The notes under the pieces: model-generated
The model's database searches: none
What the model was told of the DNA's origin: nothing
Seen by the model: the letters and a program-made list of their open reading frames with translations, nothing else
Assembly: GCA_025774805.1 (NCBI GenBank)
Contig: JALGZR010000008.1
Span: 1-64,000 of the forward strand
Reading direction: 5' to 3'
Source: a bacterium
GTDB taxonomy: Bacteria > ARS69
DNA: 64,000 nucleotides
Program-made: the position numbers and the translations under genes
Part shown: positions 8,041 through 16,400 of the stretch, in pieces
How positions within the stretch are numbered: position 1 is the stretch's first letter
Layout of the letters: every line of letters begins with the position of its first letter

Positions 8041-9705
8041 ATGAAGAGAGCGGCGAAACCCGGGTCAACCGACACGCGAGTCACCTTTTCGAATCGAGAC
8101 CTCACGGGCGACGGGGAGACGGCCCGCCGAACCGCGGCGATTCTCTCGACGCTCGATCGGGACGAGGCGATCCGACGTATCTGGCAACGGGACGCCACCG
8201 TCTGGCGCGATGACCCGACCGAGATCGACAACCGCCTCGGCTGGCTCACCGTCGTCGATAAGATGCGGCCCGAGCTGTCCGGGATTCGGGATTTCGCGGA
8301 CGGTCTCACGCGGAATCGCGTGGAGGACGTGATTCTGCTGGGAATGGGCGGGTCGTCGCTCGCACCCGAGGTGTTGCGTCGAACGTTCGGATCCGCCCCG
8401 GGACGTCCGCGCCTCCACGTTCTCGACAGCACTTCACCGGCGTGGATTCGACGGGTGAGCGAAAGGGTCGATCCCGAGCTCCTCCACGTTCTCGTGGCGA
8501 GCAAGTCGGGAACGACCGTCGAGGTCCAGACCCTCCACGCTCACTTCGACGAGCTCGTCCGCCGCGCCGGCCTCGAACGCGGGCCCCGCTTCAGCGCGAT
8601 CACCGATCCCGGGACGGCGCTCGCGGATCTCGCGGGGGACCGCGGATTCGCCCGCTGCTTCGAGAATCCTCCCGACATCGGCGGGCGGTACAGCGCGCTC
8701 TCTCTCTTCGGGCTCGTGCCGGCCGCCATCCTGGGCCTCGACCTCGAGGCGTTCCTGGAGCGGGCGGGTCGCATGGCGACGGCGTGCGGCGGCGACGTCG
8801 CCCCGGCCGAGAACCCAGGCGCGGTGCTCGGTGCCCTGCTCGGGGCGTGCGCCCTCGCCGGTCGGGACAAGCTCTCGCTGCTTCTTTCGCCCTCGATCGC
8901 GTCCTTCGGGCTGTGGGTGGAGCAGCTCGTCGCGGAGAGCATCGGGAAGGACGGAACCGGAATTGTCCCGGTGGTCGGCGAGACGATCGAGGATCCGGCC
9001 CGGCCGGGCGACGACCGCGTCTTCGTGACGGTCCGCGTCGCGGAGGACGAGCCCGGACCGACGCGCCTCGGTCCCGAACTCGCGGCCCGGGGCCATCCGG
9101 TCTACGCGATCGACCTGACCGACCCGCTCGATCTCGGGGCCGAGATGTTTCGTTGGGAGATGGCCACTGCGGTCGCCGGGCATGTTCTCGGGGTCCATCC
9201 GTTCGACCAGCCGGACGTCCAGTCGACGAAGGCACGCACCGAGGAGTTCCTGGCCGGCCTCCCGGCGGCGGGGGAGCGACCCGATCCGGCGGCCGGCGAC
9301 GCGAGCGCGATTCGGAGCGCCCTTCGCCCCGGAACCTACGTCGCGCTGATGGTCTTCGGCGACCCCGACGCGGGGCTCGAGGTCGCTCTCGACTCGCTGC
9401 GCCGGTCGCTGCTCGCGCGCTTCGGAGTCGCGACGACGCTCGGGATCGGCCCGCGCTTCCTCCACTCCACCGGACAGCTCCACAAGGGGGGAGGGGAGGG
9501 GGGCGTCTTTCTCCAGATGGTGCTGGAGGAGGAGCCGCTTCCGATTCCCGACCGTCCCTACGGCTTCCGCGAGCTGCTGAGGGCCCAGGCCGACGGGGAT
9601 CTCGCCGCGATCCGCGCGGCGGGGAGACGGATTCTCCGGGTCCCGCCCGTCCCCGATCCGGTGGCCGCGATCCGCTCTCTCACCGCGGAGCTCACCGGCC
9701 CATGA
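8041..9705 (+). CDS. pgi: Glucose-6-phosphate isomerase, of the type fused to transaldolase in other bacteria
   Basis: ATG 8041 has an AAGGAAG site upstream and gives 554 residues; an in-frame GTG at 7990 lacks one. Conserved blocks are ILLGMGGSSLAPEVL and LVASKSGTTVE (sugar-isomerase phosphate sites), and GIGPRFLHSTGQLHKGG near the C-terminus. The order and wording match the isomerase half of bifunctional transaldolase/Pgi proteins, but no transaldolase domain precedes it here. It interconverts glucose-6-P and fructose-6-P in the cytoplasm. Its last four bases overlap the glucokinase start, so the pair probably channels glucose into glycolysis or glycogen turnover. Confidence 0.9.
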   Translation: MKRAAKPGSTDTRVTFSNRDLTGDGETARRTAAILSTLDRDEAIRRIWQRDATVWRDDPTEIDNRLGWLTVVDKMRPELSGIRDFADGLTRNRVEDVILLGMGGSSLAPEVLRRTFGSAPGRPRLHVLDSTSPAWIRRVSERVDPELLHVLVASKSGTTVEVQTLHAHFDELVRRAGLERGPRFSAITDPGTALADLAGDRGFARCFENPPDIGGRYSALSLFGLVPAAILGLDLEAFLERAGRMATACGGDVAPAENPGAVLGALLGACALAGRDKLSLLLSPSIASFGLWVEQLVAESIGKDGTGIVPVVGETIEDPARPGDDRVFVTVRVAEDEPGPTRLGPELAARGHPVYAIDLTDPLDLGAEMFRWEMATAVAGHVLGVHPFDQPDVQSTKARTEEFLAGLPAAGERPDPAAGDASAIRSALRPGTYVALMVFGDPDAGLEVALDSLRRSLLARFGVATTLGIGPRFLHSTGQLHKGGGEGGVFLQMVLEEEPLPIPDRPYGFRELLRAQADGDLAAIRAAGRRILRVPPVPDPVAAIRSLTAELTGP

Positions 9706-10706
9706 TCCTCGCAGGCGACGTCGGCGGAACGAAGATCCATCTCGCCCTCTTCGAGGCCGGGCAAGGTGCGCCGGAAATGACCGTCGAGACGATGCGCGCG
9801 ACGGCGGACGTGTCCGATCCCGTCGCCCTGATGCGGGACTTCACGCAGGAGACGGGGGTCGTCCCGGAGGCCGTCGCCCTCGGGGTGGCGGGTCCCGTGA
9901 TCGCCGGCCGCATCGACGGCACGAACCTCCCGTGGTCTCTCGACGAGACGGCGATCGCGCGGGCGTTCCGCGGCGCGGACGTCCACCTGATGAACGACGT
10001 CATTGCCAGCGCCCACGGTCTCGACGACCTTCCCGCCGACGCCCTGCGGACGATCCAAGCCGGGGCGGAGTCCCCCGGAGCGAATCGCGCGATCGTGTCG
10101 CCCGGCACCGGACTCGGAGAGTGCCTTCTCGTCGGAAGGGGGAAGGCGCTCGTCGCGGTGGGAACGGAGGGAGGCCACGCCGACTTCGCCCCGACCACCG
10201 AGGAGCAGATCGAGCTCTGGCGGACGCTGCACCGCCGGTTCGGTCGCGTGAGCGTGGAGCACGTCGTGTCCGGACCGGGGATCGCGCACGTGTACGAGTG
10301 GCTGCGCGGCAGCGGACGGTTCGCGGGGGAATCGGAGAGCCTTCTCTCCCCCGATGACACCGAGGGGCCGGCCCGCATCAGCGAGGCGGCCCTGAAGGGG
10401 ACGTCGCCTCTCTGCCGCGAGACCCTGCGGGTGTGGATCGCCGCGTTCGGAGCCGAGGCGGGAAACGCCGCGCTGCGCGCGGTGGCCCTGGGCGGGGTCT
10501 TCCTGGGCGGGGGCATTCCTCCGAGGATCGAGCCCCTGCTCCTGGAGGCGGGCTTCCTCGAGGCGTTCGGCGCGAAGGACCCCTTCCGCGAGCTTCTGGG
10601 GAAGATCCCCGTCCACGTGGTGCGCGAGCCGGAGACGTGCCTGCGCGGGGCGGCCCGCTACGCCGCCGATCGCCTTGCCGGAATCACGAAGATCCGGGAT
10701 CCGTAG
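9702..10706 (+). CDS. glk: Glucokinase (Glk family)
   Basis: ATG 9702 overlaps the pgi stop (ATGA). The 334-residue protein has the N-terminal phosphate loop LAGDVGGTKIHLALF, the glucose-binding element GTNLPW, the catalytic-region sequence MNDVIASAHG and the ATP-binding block SPGTGLGECLLV. Next come GGHADFAP and GGGIPPRI. This is the non-ROK Glk family of about 320 residues. It phosphorylates free glucose with ATP, feeding the isomerase encoded just upstream. Its last 49 bases overlap the 3' end of the convergent glycoside hydrolase gene, so neither transcript can have a separate terminator there. Confidence 0.93.
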   Translation: MILAGDVGGTKIHLALFEAGQGAPEMTVETMRATADVSDPVALMRDFTQETGVVPEAVALGVAGPVIAGRIDGTNLPWSLDETAIARAFRGADVHLMNDVIASAHGLDDLPADALRTIQAGAESPGANRAIVSPGTGLGECLLVGRGKALVAVGTEGGHADFAPTTEEQIELWRTLHRRFGRVSVEHVVSGPGIAHVYEWLRGSGRFAGESESLLSPDDTEGPARISEAALKGTSPLCRETLRVWIAAFGAEAGNAALRAVALGGVFLGGGIPPRIEPLLLEAGFLEAFGAKDPFRELLGKIPVHVVREPETCLRGAARYAADRLAGITKIRDP

Positions 10707-12217
10707 CGCTCAACTTCCACAATAAGGCCATCTTCCGTCACTTCGTGAAGATCTTGGTCGAGGTGACGCCCCGACAGCTCGTCGCGGATCGTCAGCGTTC
10801 CCGGATCCCGGGATCGATCGCCCCGCGTCTCCCGGGAGCCCGCCGAGCGGAGGACGTCCGGGAGAGGGACCCGACCTTTGGCGACCGTCTCTCCGAGGTT
10901 CGCGACGGCCAATCGGATCTCCTCCGAGTCCCTCCAGACGCTGCCCAGGAGACCGCTCGCTTCGCCCGGGGGATCGGCGTCCCGGATCTCCAGCGGAGAC
11001 CAGTGCCCGCGATGGAACACCGGCGCGGTGAGCGCCTCGAAGAGCCGCTCGTAGAACGCGAGGCTCGCCTCGTCCACCGGCTCGACGGGGGCCCGGGCGA
11101 GTTGGACCGGGACGTGGATGCGACGCCCCGATTCCTGCCCCTCCTGGAAGAACCGGGCACCGGGGAGAGTCGCCGCGAGGACGGCGGCCGCCCGCGATCG
11201 TTCGGCCCCGAGCACCTCCATCGCCCGGGGCTCGTCGTGGTTCTCGAGGAAGCGGAGCCGGTGCTCGTGCCGCTCCCGCGGCTCCCCGACCCGGGCCCGG
11301 AGCCCATCGAGATCGCCGGCGATGATCTTGTCGGTGAAGTCCTTGTCGTAGGCGAAGTCGAAGCCGGCCGCGACGAGCCGCTCCTCGAGTCCCCAATAGA
11401 CCTCCGCGATCAGCACGATGTCGGGGTGTTCCCGGCGGAGCTCCGGAATCGCGGTCGACCAGAAGTCGCCGGCGTCATCTCCCGCCCCGCCTCCTCGCTC
11501 GCCCCAGGTCTTTCGGAAGATGTCCGGGAGAACGAGCATCGCGACGTCGCAGCGCAGCCCGTCGCAGCGCGACGCGAGATCCCGGAAAAGCTCACTCATG
11601 GCGCGCCGTGCCTCGGTGCTTCGGTAGTCCACCTGGCACGTGTCCGACCAGCCGGGGAAGTGCGGGTCGCGGCCGTGGGCGAGGACCCGGAACTCTCCGC
11701 CCGGCGTCGGGTGCGCGTACCAATTCTCCGGCTCCCGTGCGAGGTCGCGCGCACTGCCCTGCACGAGAAGCTCCGGCCGCTCGTCCCGCCAGCGGTGATC
11801 GCGAGCGAGGTGGTTGGGCACGAAATCCAGGATCAGACCCAGCTCCCGCTCGTGCATTCTCTCGCGGAGCCGGGCCAGTTCCTCGAGTCCCCCGAGGGCG
11901 GGCGGCGGCTCGTAGGAGCGGATCGAGAAGGGGGAGCCCTCAACGTCCGTCGGGTCCCAGTCGGGAAGGACCTTCTCGTACGCGGCCAGGAGGCCCGGGC
12001 TCCGGAGCGCCTCGGCCCGGCCGGCGGGTCCCGTCGACCAGACCCCCATCAACCAGATCCCGTGGAACCCTCGCCGGCGGATCGTATCGAGCGGCTCGTC
12101 GGGCACGTCGGCCAGGGTCACCGGCCTCCCCTCGGCCGTGCTCAGGGCGCTCAGCCAGGGGCGGACGGGAATCTCGAGGAGGAGCGGATGGGAGCTGCGG
12201 CGCAGTGGATTGGCCAA
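10658..12217 (-). CDS. Glycoside hydrolase family 13 (alpha-amylase superfamily) enzyme
   Basis: The frame stays open far upstream, but homology begins at HPLLLEIPVRPWLSAL, a common start for this group. TTG at 12217, with GAGG just before it, gives 519 residues and is my best start; it is not certain. The four GH13 regions are present: DFVPNH (D131), GLRCDVAM (R222, nucleophile D224), IAEVYW (acid/base E272) and FLENHDE (H327, D328). There is no signal peptide, so it acts on intracellular alpha-glucans or oligosaccharides. The neighbours, glucokinase and phosphoglucose isomerase, could use the glucose released. Substrate specificity cannot be read from sequence alone. Confidence 0.88.
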   Translation of the reverse strand: MANPLRRSSHPLLLEIPVRPWLSALSTAEGRPVTLADVPDEPLDTIRRRGFHGIWLMGVWSTGPAGRAEALRSPGLLAAYEKVLPDWDPTDVEGSPFSIRSYEPPPALGGLEELARLRERMHERELGLILDFVPNHLARDHRWRDERPELLVQGSARDLAREPENWYAHPTPGGEFRVLAHGRDPHFPGWSDTCQVDYRSTEARRAMSELFRDLASRCDGLRCDVAMLVLPDIFRKTWGERGGGAGDDAGDFWSTAIPELRREHPDIVLIAEVYWGLEERLVAAGFDFAYDKDFTDKIIAGDLDGLRARVGEPRERHEHRLRFLENHDEPRAMEVLGAERSRAAAVLAATLPGARFFQEGQESGRRIHVPVQLARAPVEPVDEASLAFYERLFEALTAPVFHRGHWSPLEIRDADPPGEASGLLGSVWRDSEEIRLAVANLGETVAKGRVPLPDVLRSAGSRETRGDRSRDPGTLTIRDELSGRHLDQDLHEVTEDGLIVEVERYGSRIFVIPARRSAA

Positions 12218-12334
12218 CTCGACCTCGGGAGGAGAAACCTGTCGGAACGCGGCCCGGGGGCCCCCGGGGGGTGCTCGAGCCCTTCCGGTCCGCGGGATCG
12301 ACCCCGGAGGGGCGTCCCGAGGGAGAGTTGTATC

Positions 12335-12348
12335 ACCCGTTATCGGGT
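12335..12348. promoter_or_regulatory. Inverted repeat in the divergent GH13/SatD-like promoter region
   Basis: ACCCG-TTAT-CGGGT is a perfect five-base-arm palindrome in the 193-base gap between the GH13 start (minus) and the regulator start (plus). A perfect 16-base palindrome of C and G runs lies at 12253-12268 in the same gap. The first could be an operator for the adjacent regulator; this is inference from position. Confidence 0.35.
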
Positions 12349-12410
12349 CTGGCGATCGACAATGAGGGGAAGTATTCTGTGGAGGTCCGTTCGGTGGACG
12401 GGGGGGTCGC

Positions 12411-13043
12411 ATGCCGCTCGAAACCGCGGGAGCCGTGCTGCTGGTGGAGGTTCGCGTCGCGCCGCGCACGCGGCTGGCCGACCCCGGCGCGATCGACGAG
12501 CGCCTCGCGGAAGCTCGGGTCCTCCTGGAAAACGCGGCCGAGAACGGGGAGTGGACCCGAGCCTCGGGTCCCGGTGTCTCGGGCACGCTGGTTCTCGCCG
12601 ATCCGGCCGAGGCCTTTCCTCTCCTTCACCGGGTCCGGACGGAGCTCCGATCCGATCCGGGCCGCCCGGCCGTCGCCGTCGCATCGGGGATCGGGCGCGG
12701 CGACGAGATGGAGGCGTCCCGCCTGGCGGGGCAGGCCTTTCGTTCGCTCGCCCGGAAGCGCGATCTGTTTACCCGGGCGCTGACTTCCGATCCGGACACG
12801 AACACGGTTCTCGGCGCGCTCTGCCGCACCCTGGACTCCCTGCACTCGGGATGGACCCGCGCCCAGTGGCAGGCCGTTCACCGACGGGACCGGGGCAGGA
12901 CGTTGCAGGAGATCGGTCAGGAGCTCGGGATCGCCTACCAGAACGTGAGCAAGCGCCTGATCGCGGCGCGGTACTCCCTCTACGGGGAAGTGCTGGACGC
13001 GGCGAGCCTCGTCTTTTCGAAGGCCCCCCCCTCGACTCCCTGA
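12411..13043 (+). CDS. SatD-like helix-turn-helix regulator
   Basis: The 210-residue protein ends with a clear sigma-70-region-4-like helix-turn-helix: GWTRAQWQAVHRRDRGRTLQEIGQELGIAYQNVSKRLIAA. The N-terminal half (LLVEVRVAPRT at the start, LVLADPAEAFPLLHRVRTELR, then VAVASGIGRGDEMEASRLAGQAF) follows the layout of the SatD family. SatD is a DNA-binding protein first found next to ffh in streptococci. No membrane segment or signal peptide is visible. It diverges from the GH13 gene, which may be its target. The start ATG at 12411 is supported by the SatD-like N-terminus, although no strong ribosome-binding site is seen. Confidence 0.6.
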   Translation: MPLETAGAVLLVEVRVAPRTRLADPGAIDERLAEARVLLENAAENGEWTRASGPGVSGTLVLADPAEAFPLLHRVRTELRSDPGRPAVAVASGIGRGDEMEASRLAGQAFRSLARKRDLFTRALTSDPDTNTVLGALCRTLDSLHSGWTRAQWQAVHRRDRGRTLQEIGQELGIAYQNVSKRLIAARYSLYGEVLDAASLVFSKAPPSTP

Positions 13044-13196
13044 GACCGCCACCCGGGCAACAACTCGTTCAACGACGCGAGGACCTACTTCCGGATCGAT
13101 CGGAACCGGCGATACGTGCAATCGCTCGGGTGCACCGGCGCGACCGGGATTTGGGAGGGTCCGATCGCAAAAAGAGATCGTCCCCTCTCAATCTGC

Positions 13197-13226
13197 AATG
13201 GCCGGCGGGCGCTCGCTCCGGCCATT
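13197..13226 (+). terminator. Nine-base-pair hairpin downstream of the SatD-like gene
   Basis: AATGGCCGG and CCGGCCATT form a perfect nine-pair stem around a 12-base loop, followed by CCTTTG. It is the first strong hairpin after the regulator's stop, 153 bases away. The T-run is weak, so it could equally be a binding site upstream of the sigma-54 promoter. Confidence 0.4.
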
Positions 13227-13232
13227 CCTTTG

Positions 13233-13264
13233 CCTCGGTTGACCGAGGGGCGGACAATTCCGCC
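13233..13264. promoter_or_regulatory. Two adjacent perfect palindromes upstream of a sigma-54 promoter
   Basis: CCTCGG-TTGA-CCGAGG (13233-13248) is followed at once by GGCGGA-CAAT-TCCGCC (13249-13264). Both have perfect six-base arms and four-base spacers, 16 bases each. They end about 20 bases before the -24 element. Sigma-54 promoters need an enhancer-binding protein, whose sites are usually inverted repeats, though commonly farther upstream. Assignment as operator or activator sites is inference. Confidence 0.45.
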
Positions 13265-13284
13265 ACTGGTCCGCTTCTTCTGCC

Positions 13285-13301
13285 TTGGCACGCGGCCTGC
13301 A
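13285..13301 (+). promoter_or_regulatory. Sigma-54 (RpoN) promoter, near-consensus
   Basis: TTGGCACG-CGGC-CTGCA matches the -24/-12 consensus YTGGCACG-N4-TTGCW at all but one of the defined positions, with exact spacing between the GG and GC pairs. Transcription would start near 13313. No open reading frame with a ribosome-binding site follows on this strand before 16054, and the M28 gene lies on the other strand. Confidence 0.6.
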
Positions 13302-13312
13302 AGTCCCTCGGC

Positions 13313-13580
13313 CCGGCCGGAGGCGGAGGGCCGGGCAGGCTTTTCCTCAAGGAAAGAGGCGCTTGGTTGCGTGAAAGTCGCTGCCCCATCGCGCCGCCTA
13401 CGACCTGACGTCGCACCTGCCTCGGCAGGGATTCGTCAAGAGAGCGGCCCCCTGCGATGGGCGTGATTCGCGGGCGCCCACTTGATCCGACTCAAGATTG
13501 CGTCTGGTGACCCGCGCACGCCATCAAGGTGGGGGGCCGTAGCCGACGGAGGGGGACGCGCAGCGTCCCCCTCCTCCTCT
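13313..13580 (+). ncRNA. Candidate small RNA transcribed from the sigma-54 promoter
   Basis: The stretch between the predicted start and the hairpin at 13548-13574 has no credible reading frame but contains several local stems. These are CCCGGCC/GGCCGGG near the 5' end, TTTTCCT-CA-AGGAAA, CCTGCC/GGCAGG, CTTGA/TCAAG, and a longer-range CCCATCGC/GCGATGGG pair enclosing the middle. It matches none of the standard RNAs I can recognise (RNase P, 6S, tmRNA, SRP, cobalamin or c-di-GMP riboswitches). The call depends on the promoter and terminator being real. The alternative is plain intergenic DNA with chance palindromes, which high GC content favours. Confidence 0.4.
13548..13574 (+). terminator. 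Strong 12-base-pair terminator-like hairpin
   Basis: GGAGGGGGACGC, loop GCA, GCGTCCCCCTCC form a perfect 12-pair stem followed by TCCTCTT on the plus strand. It would end the sigma-54 transcript. Read the other way it lies 55 bases past the M28 peptidase stop, so it may also serve that gene. Confidence 0.6.
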
Positions 13581-13601
13581 TGGTGCGCCGAACCGCCGCC
13601 C

Positions 13602-13631
13602 CGCGACGAGCCTGGTGAGAAATGCGGGCTA
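13602..13631 (-). repeat. Interspersed repeat, copy B, containing the TAG stop of the M28 gene
   Basis: Identical over 30 bases to copy A (7169-7198). On the minus strand it begins with the TAG of the M28 peptidase gene and continues CCCGCATTTCTC and CAGGCTCGTCGCG. Sequence past the 30 bases is not shared with copy A. Confidence 0.85.
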
Positions 13632-15731
13632 GCGGAGCCGGATCGACTTTCGCACCGCGTGACGGCCGTCCGCCTCCAACCGGAAGAAATACACGCCTGC
13701 CGCAGCGGGGCGCCCGAAGTCGTCCCGCCCGCGCCATCGGACCTCGTGGGAGCCGGGGTCGAGGGACCCGTCGAGGAGGGTTCTCACCCGCCTCCCGGCG
13801 GCCGAGTAGACGTTCAGCCGGACCTCGGCCTTCTCCTCGAGCCGGAATCGGATCCGGGTGGAAGGCAGGAAGGGATTGGGCCGGGGCGCTTCGAGATGGA
13901 GTCCGCCCCCGGTCGCGAGCGCGGGGCCCCGGGCGATCGAGGTGGCCTCCGTGGTGTCCGGGCGGGCGAGGGTCGAGATGGTCGGCAGGGCGATCCGCGT
14001 CACGTTGGCCAGGAGGGCCATGTCGAGCAGGCCGAGCGTATCTCCCACGGTGTGGATCTGTGGGGGGAATGGATTCCAGGACTCGATTCCGCAGATCGCT
14101 TCGAACCCGTGGTCCCAGAAGGAGGAGTGATCGCTCCACCGGCAGGACGGGCAGTGCAGGTGGGCGACGGGCAGTCCGGGGGCGTAGGTGGCCGCCAGGG
14201 AGGCGGCGAGGTCGCCGAGCCAGGCCGAATCGTCGTTCGACGCGATCCGCATCTCGTTGTCGTTCCACCCCACGCAGTCGAGGTTGAAGACCGCCACGAT
14301 CGAGTCGCCGCGCTCCTCCGCTCGGGCGGCGTACGCCTCGCTTCCGAAGAGTCCCTGCTCCTCCGCCGTGAAGCAGACGAATCGAATCGTCCGCTCGTGG
14401 GGCACGTCCGCCATCCGCCGCGCGGTCTCCACGATGACCCCGATCCCGGAGCCGTTGTCCTCGGCGCCCGGAGCCAGGAGCTCCGGGTGGGGGATGTTCG
14501 CGTAGGAGTCGTAGTGCCCGACGAGAAGAACCTCCTCGCCCGGGTTCCTCGTACCCGGTCGTACGGCGGTCACGTTCTGCCACCCGGCGAGAACCGTGTC
14601 GCGGCGGTGCTCCCAGCTCGCCCCCCCGTCCGAGGTCCGCGCGAAGAACCCGGCCACTCCCACGGCCCACACCTCGGATGGACTCCGGGATCGGACGCCG
14701 TGGACGGTGGTGCCGCCCGCAGGAGGGTCCTGCGGGGTCCAGGTCTCCCCGCCATCGGTCGTCGCGAGGATCGTCGAGTAGTCACCGACGATCCAGCCCT
14801 CCGCCGCGGTCGCGAAGGAGACTCCCCTCAGGGACTCCGTCGTACCGCTCGGCTCGGCCGTCCACGTGACACCGCCGTCCGCCGTCGCGCGAATCGTGCC
14901 CTCGGCCCCGACCGCCCAGCCGGCGGTCCCCACGAACTCGACGCGGGCGAAGGTCTGCGCCGCGCCACTCGCGACGGGGGCCCACGTGGCACCGCCATCG
15001 GACGTTCTCAGAATGAGACCGGTCTCGCCAACCGCGACCGCCGTCTGCTCGTCGAGCGCCGCGACGTCGTACAGGAACGAGAGCGTACCGCTCGCTTGAG
15101 CATTCCACGACGCGCCACCGTCCGTGGTTCGGAGGATCACCCCTTCCTTGCCGACGACCCATCCGACGCCCCCGGAGAGGATGTCCACGCCGTTCAGGCG
15201 CTTCGAGGCCGGGTTGGACCGGATCGTCCAGCTCACGCCCGAGTCGTCCGATGTCGCGATCACTCCCAGGTTCCCGACGACCACCCAGTCGCTTCCGGCC
15301 ACGGGATCGATGTCATGGAGGCCGGAGTCGACGCTCTCGAGGCCCTCGGAGACTGGAATCCACACTTCGCCCTCGACCGACCGCAAGATCATGCCGTCTC
15401 CTCCGACGGCGATGCCGACGCCGGAGGACGCGAACGCAATGGACTTGAGGCTGGCGACGGTGTGGAAGTAGTGGATCTCCACCGTGTACCCGAAGCTCTC
15501 GAACAGGTCGGCGAGGTGCTCGGCGGCCCACCGGTTGCCGTCGCTGTCCGTGTACCGGGAGAGGATGGTCACCGTGCCGGAGTCGACCTCGACCGGGAGA
15601 ATCGCGTCGGGAGGCGTGTGCTTGGACCGCGGGGAATCGGCCGGGGTCGACCCCGCGGACCACGCGACGAGCGCACAGACCACGAGGCCGCCGCGGGCGC
15701 CCCGCCCGAGGCGGCGCGTGGCACAGGGCAT
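13629..15731 (-). CDS. Secreted M28-family metallopeptidase split by a seven-repeat Ycf48/BNR-like propeller, with FlgD-like C-terminal tail
   Basis: ATG 15731 follows GGAGAGG and gives 700 residues with a signal peptide; an ATG 54 bases upstream lacks a site. A short M28 N-terminal piece (ILSRYTDSDGNRWAAEHL to about residue 90) is followed by about 285 residues with seven D/S-G-x-x-W type repeats (DGGASW, DGGATW, DGGVTW, DGGETW and others). The peptidase then resumes at WQNVTAVRPGT. Zinc and catalytic residues are in place: H406 (VGHYDSY), D425 (AEDNGSG), E457/E458 (TAEEQG), D485 (NLDCVGW), H560 (QIHTVGDT). The last 80 residues (PNPF-x3-TRIRF to YFFRLEADG) form a FlgD-like sorting or surface tail. 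It probably degrades peptides outside the cell. Confidence 0.85.
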   Translation of the reverse strand: MPCATRRLGRGARGGLVVCALVAWSAGSTPADSPRSKHTPPDAILPVEVDSGTVTILSRYTDSDGNRWAAEHLADLFESFGYTVEIHYFHTVASLKSIAFASSGVGIAVGGDGMILRSVEGEVWIPVSEGLESVDSGLHDIDPVAGSDWVVVGNLGVIATSDDSGVSWTIRSNPASKRLNGVDILSGGVGWVVGKEGVILRTTDGGASWNAQASGTLSFLYDVAALDEQTAVAVGETGLILRTSDGGATWAPVASGAAQTFARVEFVGTAGWAVGAEGTIRATADGGVTWTAEPSGTTESLRGVSFATAAEGWIVGDYSTILATTDGGETWTPQDPPAGGTTVHGVRSRSPSEVWAVGVAGFFARTSDGGASWEHRRDTVLAGWQNVTAVRPGTRNPGEEVLLVGHYDSYANIPHPELLAPGAEDNGSGIGVIVETARRMADVPHERTIRFVCFTAEEQGLFGSEAYAARAEERGDSIVAVFNLDCVGWNDNEMRIASNDDSAWLGDLAASLAATYAPGLPVAHLHCPSCRWSDHSSFWDHGFEAICGIESWNPFPPQIHTVGDTLGLLDMALLANVTRIALPTISTLARPDTTEATSIARGPALATGGGLHLEAPRPNPFLPSTRIRFRLEEKAEVRLNVYSAAGRRVRTLLDGSLDPGSHEVRWRGRDDFGRPAAAGVYFFRLEADGRHAVRKSIRLR

Positions 15732-15946
15732 GGGATCCTCTCCGGGAGGGGGTGCGAGAACTGCCGGGACGGGGAAGGCCAACACTCTACGGTAGCGGGT
15801 ACGGGGGCAGCCTTCAAGGCCGATGCGACCGTTCCCGGTGATCGCCCCCTCCGATCGCGCGGTCTCCGCCGCAGGAAATCCCGAGGAAAAAGGCCCGTCC
15901 GCGGCCCGGTGGCGCTGCTTCCCTCATCTCCCGGTGGTTGCGGCGA

Positions 15947-15976
15947 TTGACATACTCGCCCGGAACGGGATACATG
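15947..15976 (+). promoter_or_regulatory. Sigma-70-type promoter of the microcompartment operon
   Basis: TTGACA (15947-15952) and TACATG (15971-15976) are separated by 18 bases, about 70 bases before the first BMC-H start. The -35 is perfect; the -10 matches three of six. CCCG-GAA-CGGG (15959-15969) lies in the spacer and could be an operator. No other -35/-10 pair this good was noticed in the 322-base divergent gap. Confidence 0.55.
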
Positions 15977-16053
15977 AGGGATCGGCGGACGGGCTTCTAC
16001 GTCCGAACGCTGCGGTGGATCGGCCGACGGGTCGGGACGAAAGGGGGATACCG

Positions 16054-16326
16054 GTGGAAGGCCAGGCGCTGGGGATGATCGAGACCCGGGGCTACGTCGG
16101 GCTCGTGGAAGCGTCGGATGCCATGGTGAAGGCGGCGCGGGTGGAGCTCACGCGCTACGAGCGAATCGGCTCGGGCTACGTGACCACGCTGGTCCGCGGG
16201 GACGTCGGCGCGGTCAAGGCCGCCGTCGCCGCGGGAGAGGCCGCGGCCCAGCGGGTGGGCGAGCTGGTCTCCTCCCACGTCATCCCGAGCCCCCACTCGT
16301 CCCTGGAGCCCATCCTGTTGTCCTGA
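16054..16326 (+). CDS. Bacterial microcompartment shell protein, BMC-H (hexamer)
   Basis: GTG 16054 behind GAAAGGGGG gives 90 residues. The whole protein is one BMC domain: [27 protein letters not shown], then [25 protein letters not shown] and [14 protein letters not shown]. Such proteins form hexagonal tiles with a small central pore. It is the first gene of the operon and is nearly the same as the next gene in its N-terminal half. The frame is open upstream to 15823 but that extension is not BMC-like and no site supports it. Confidence 0.95.
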   Translation: MEGQALGMIETRGYVGLVEASDAMVKAARVELTRYERIGSGYVTTLVRGDVGAVKAAVAAGEAAAQRVGELVSSHVIPSPHSSLEPILLS

Positions 16327-16400
16327 GCCCAGTCCGTGGAGGCGCCCGATCGGGGCGGTTCGAGGGGCGGGAGCGATTCCCGCGATGCGGGAGGTAGAAG

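Noticed and set aside
8041-9705. Bifunctional transaldolase/phosphoglucose isomerase
   Set aside because: The wording matches the isomerase half, but no transaldolase domain is encoded; the protein is full length for an isomerase alone.
13116-13466. A 116-codon plus-strand frame across the sigma-54 promoter region
   Set aside because: No ribosome-binding site or family resemblance, and it spans the promoter and several palindromes; composition looks like chance.
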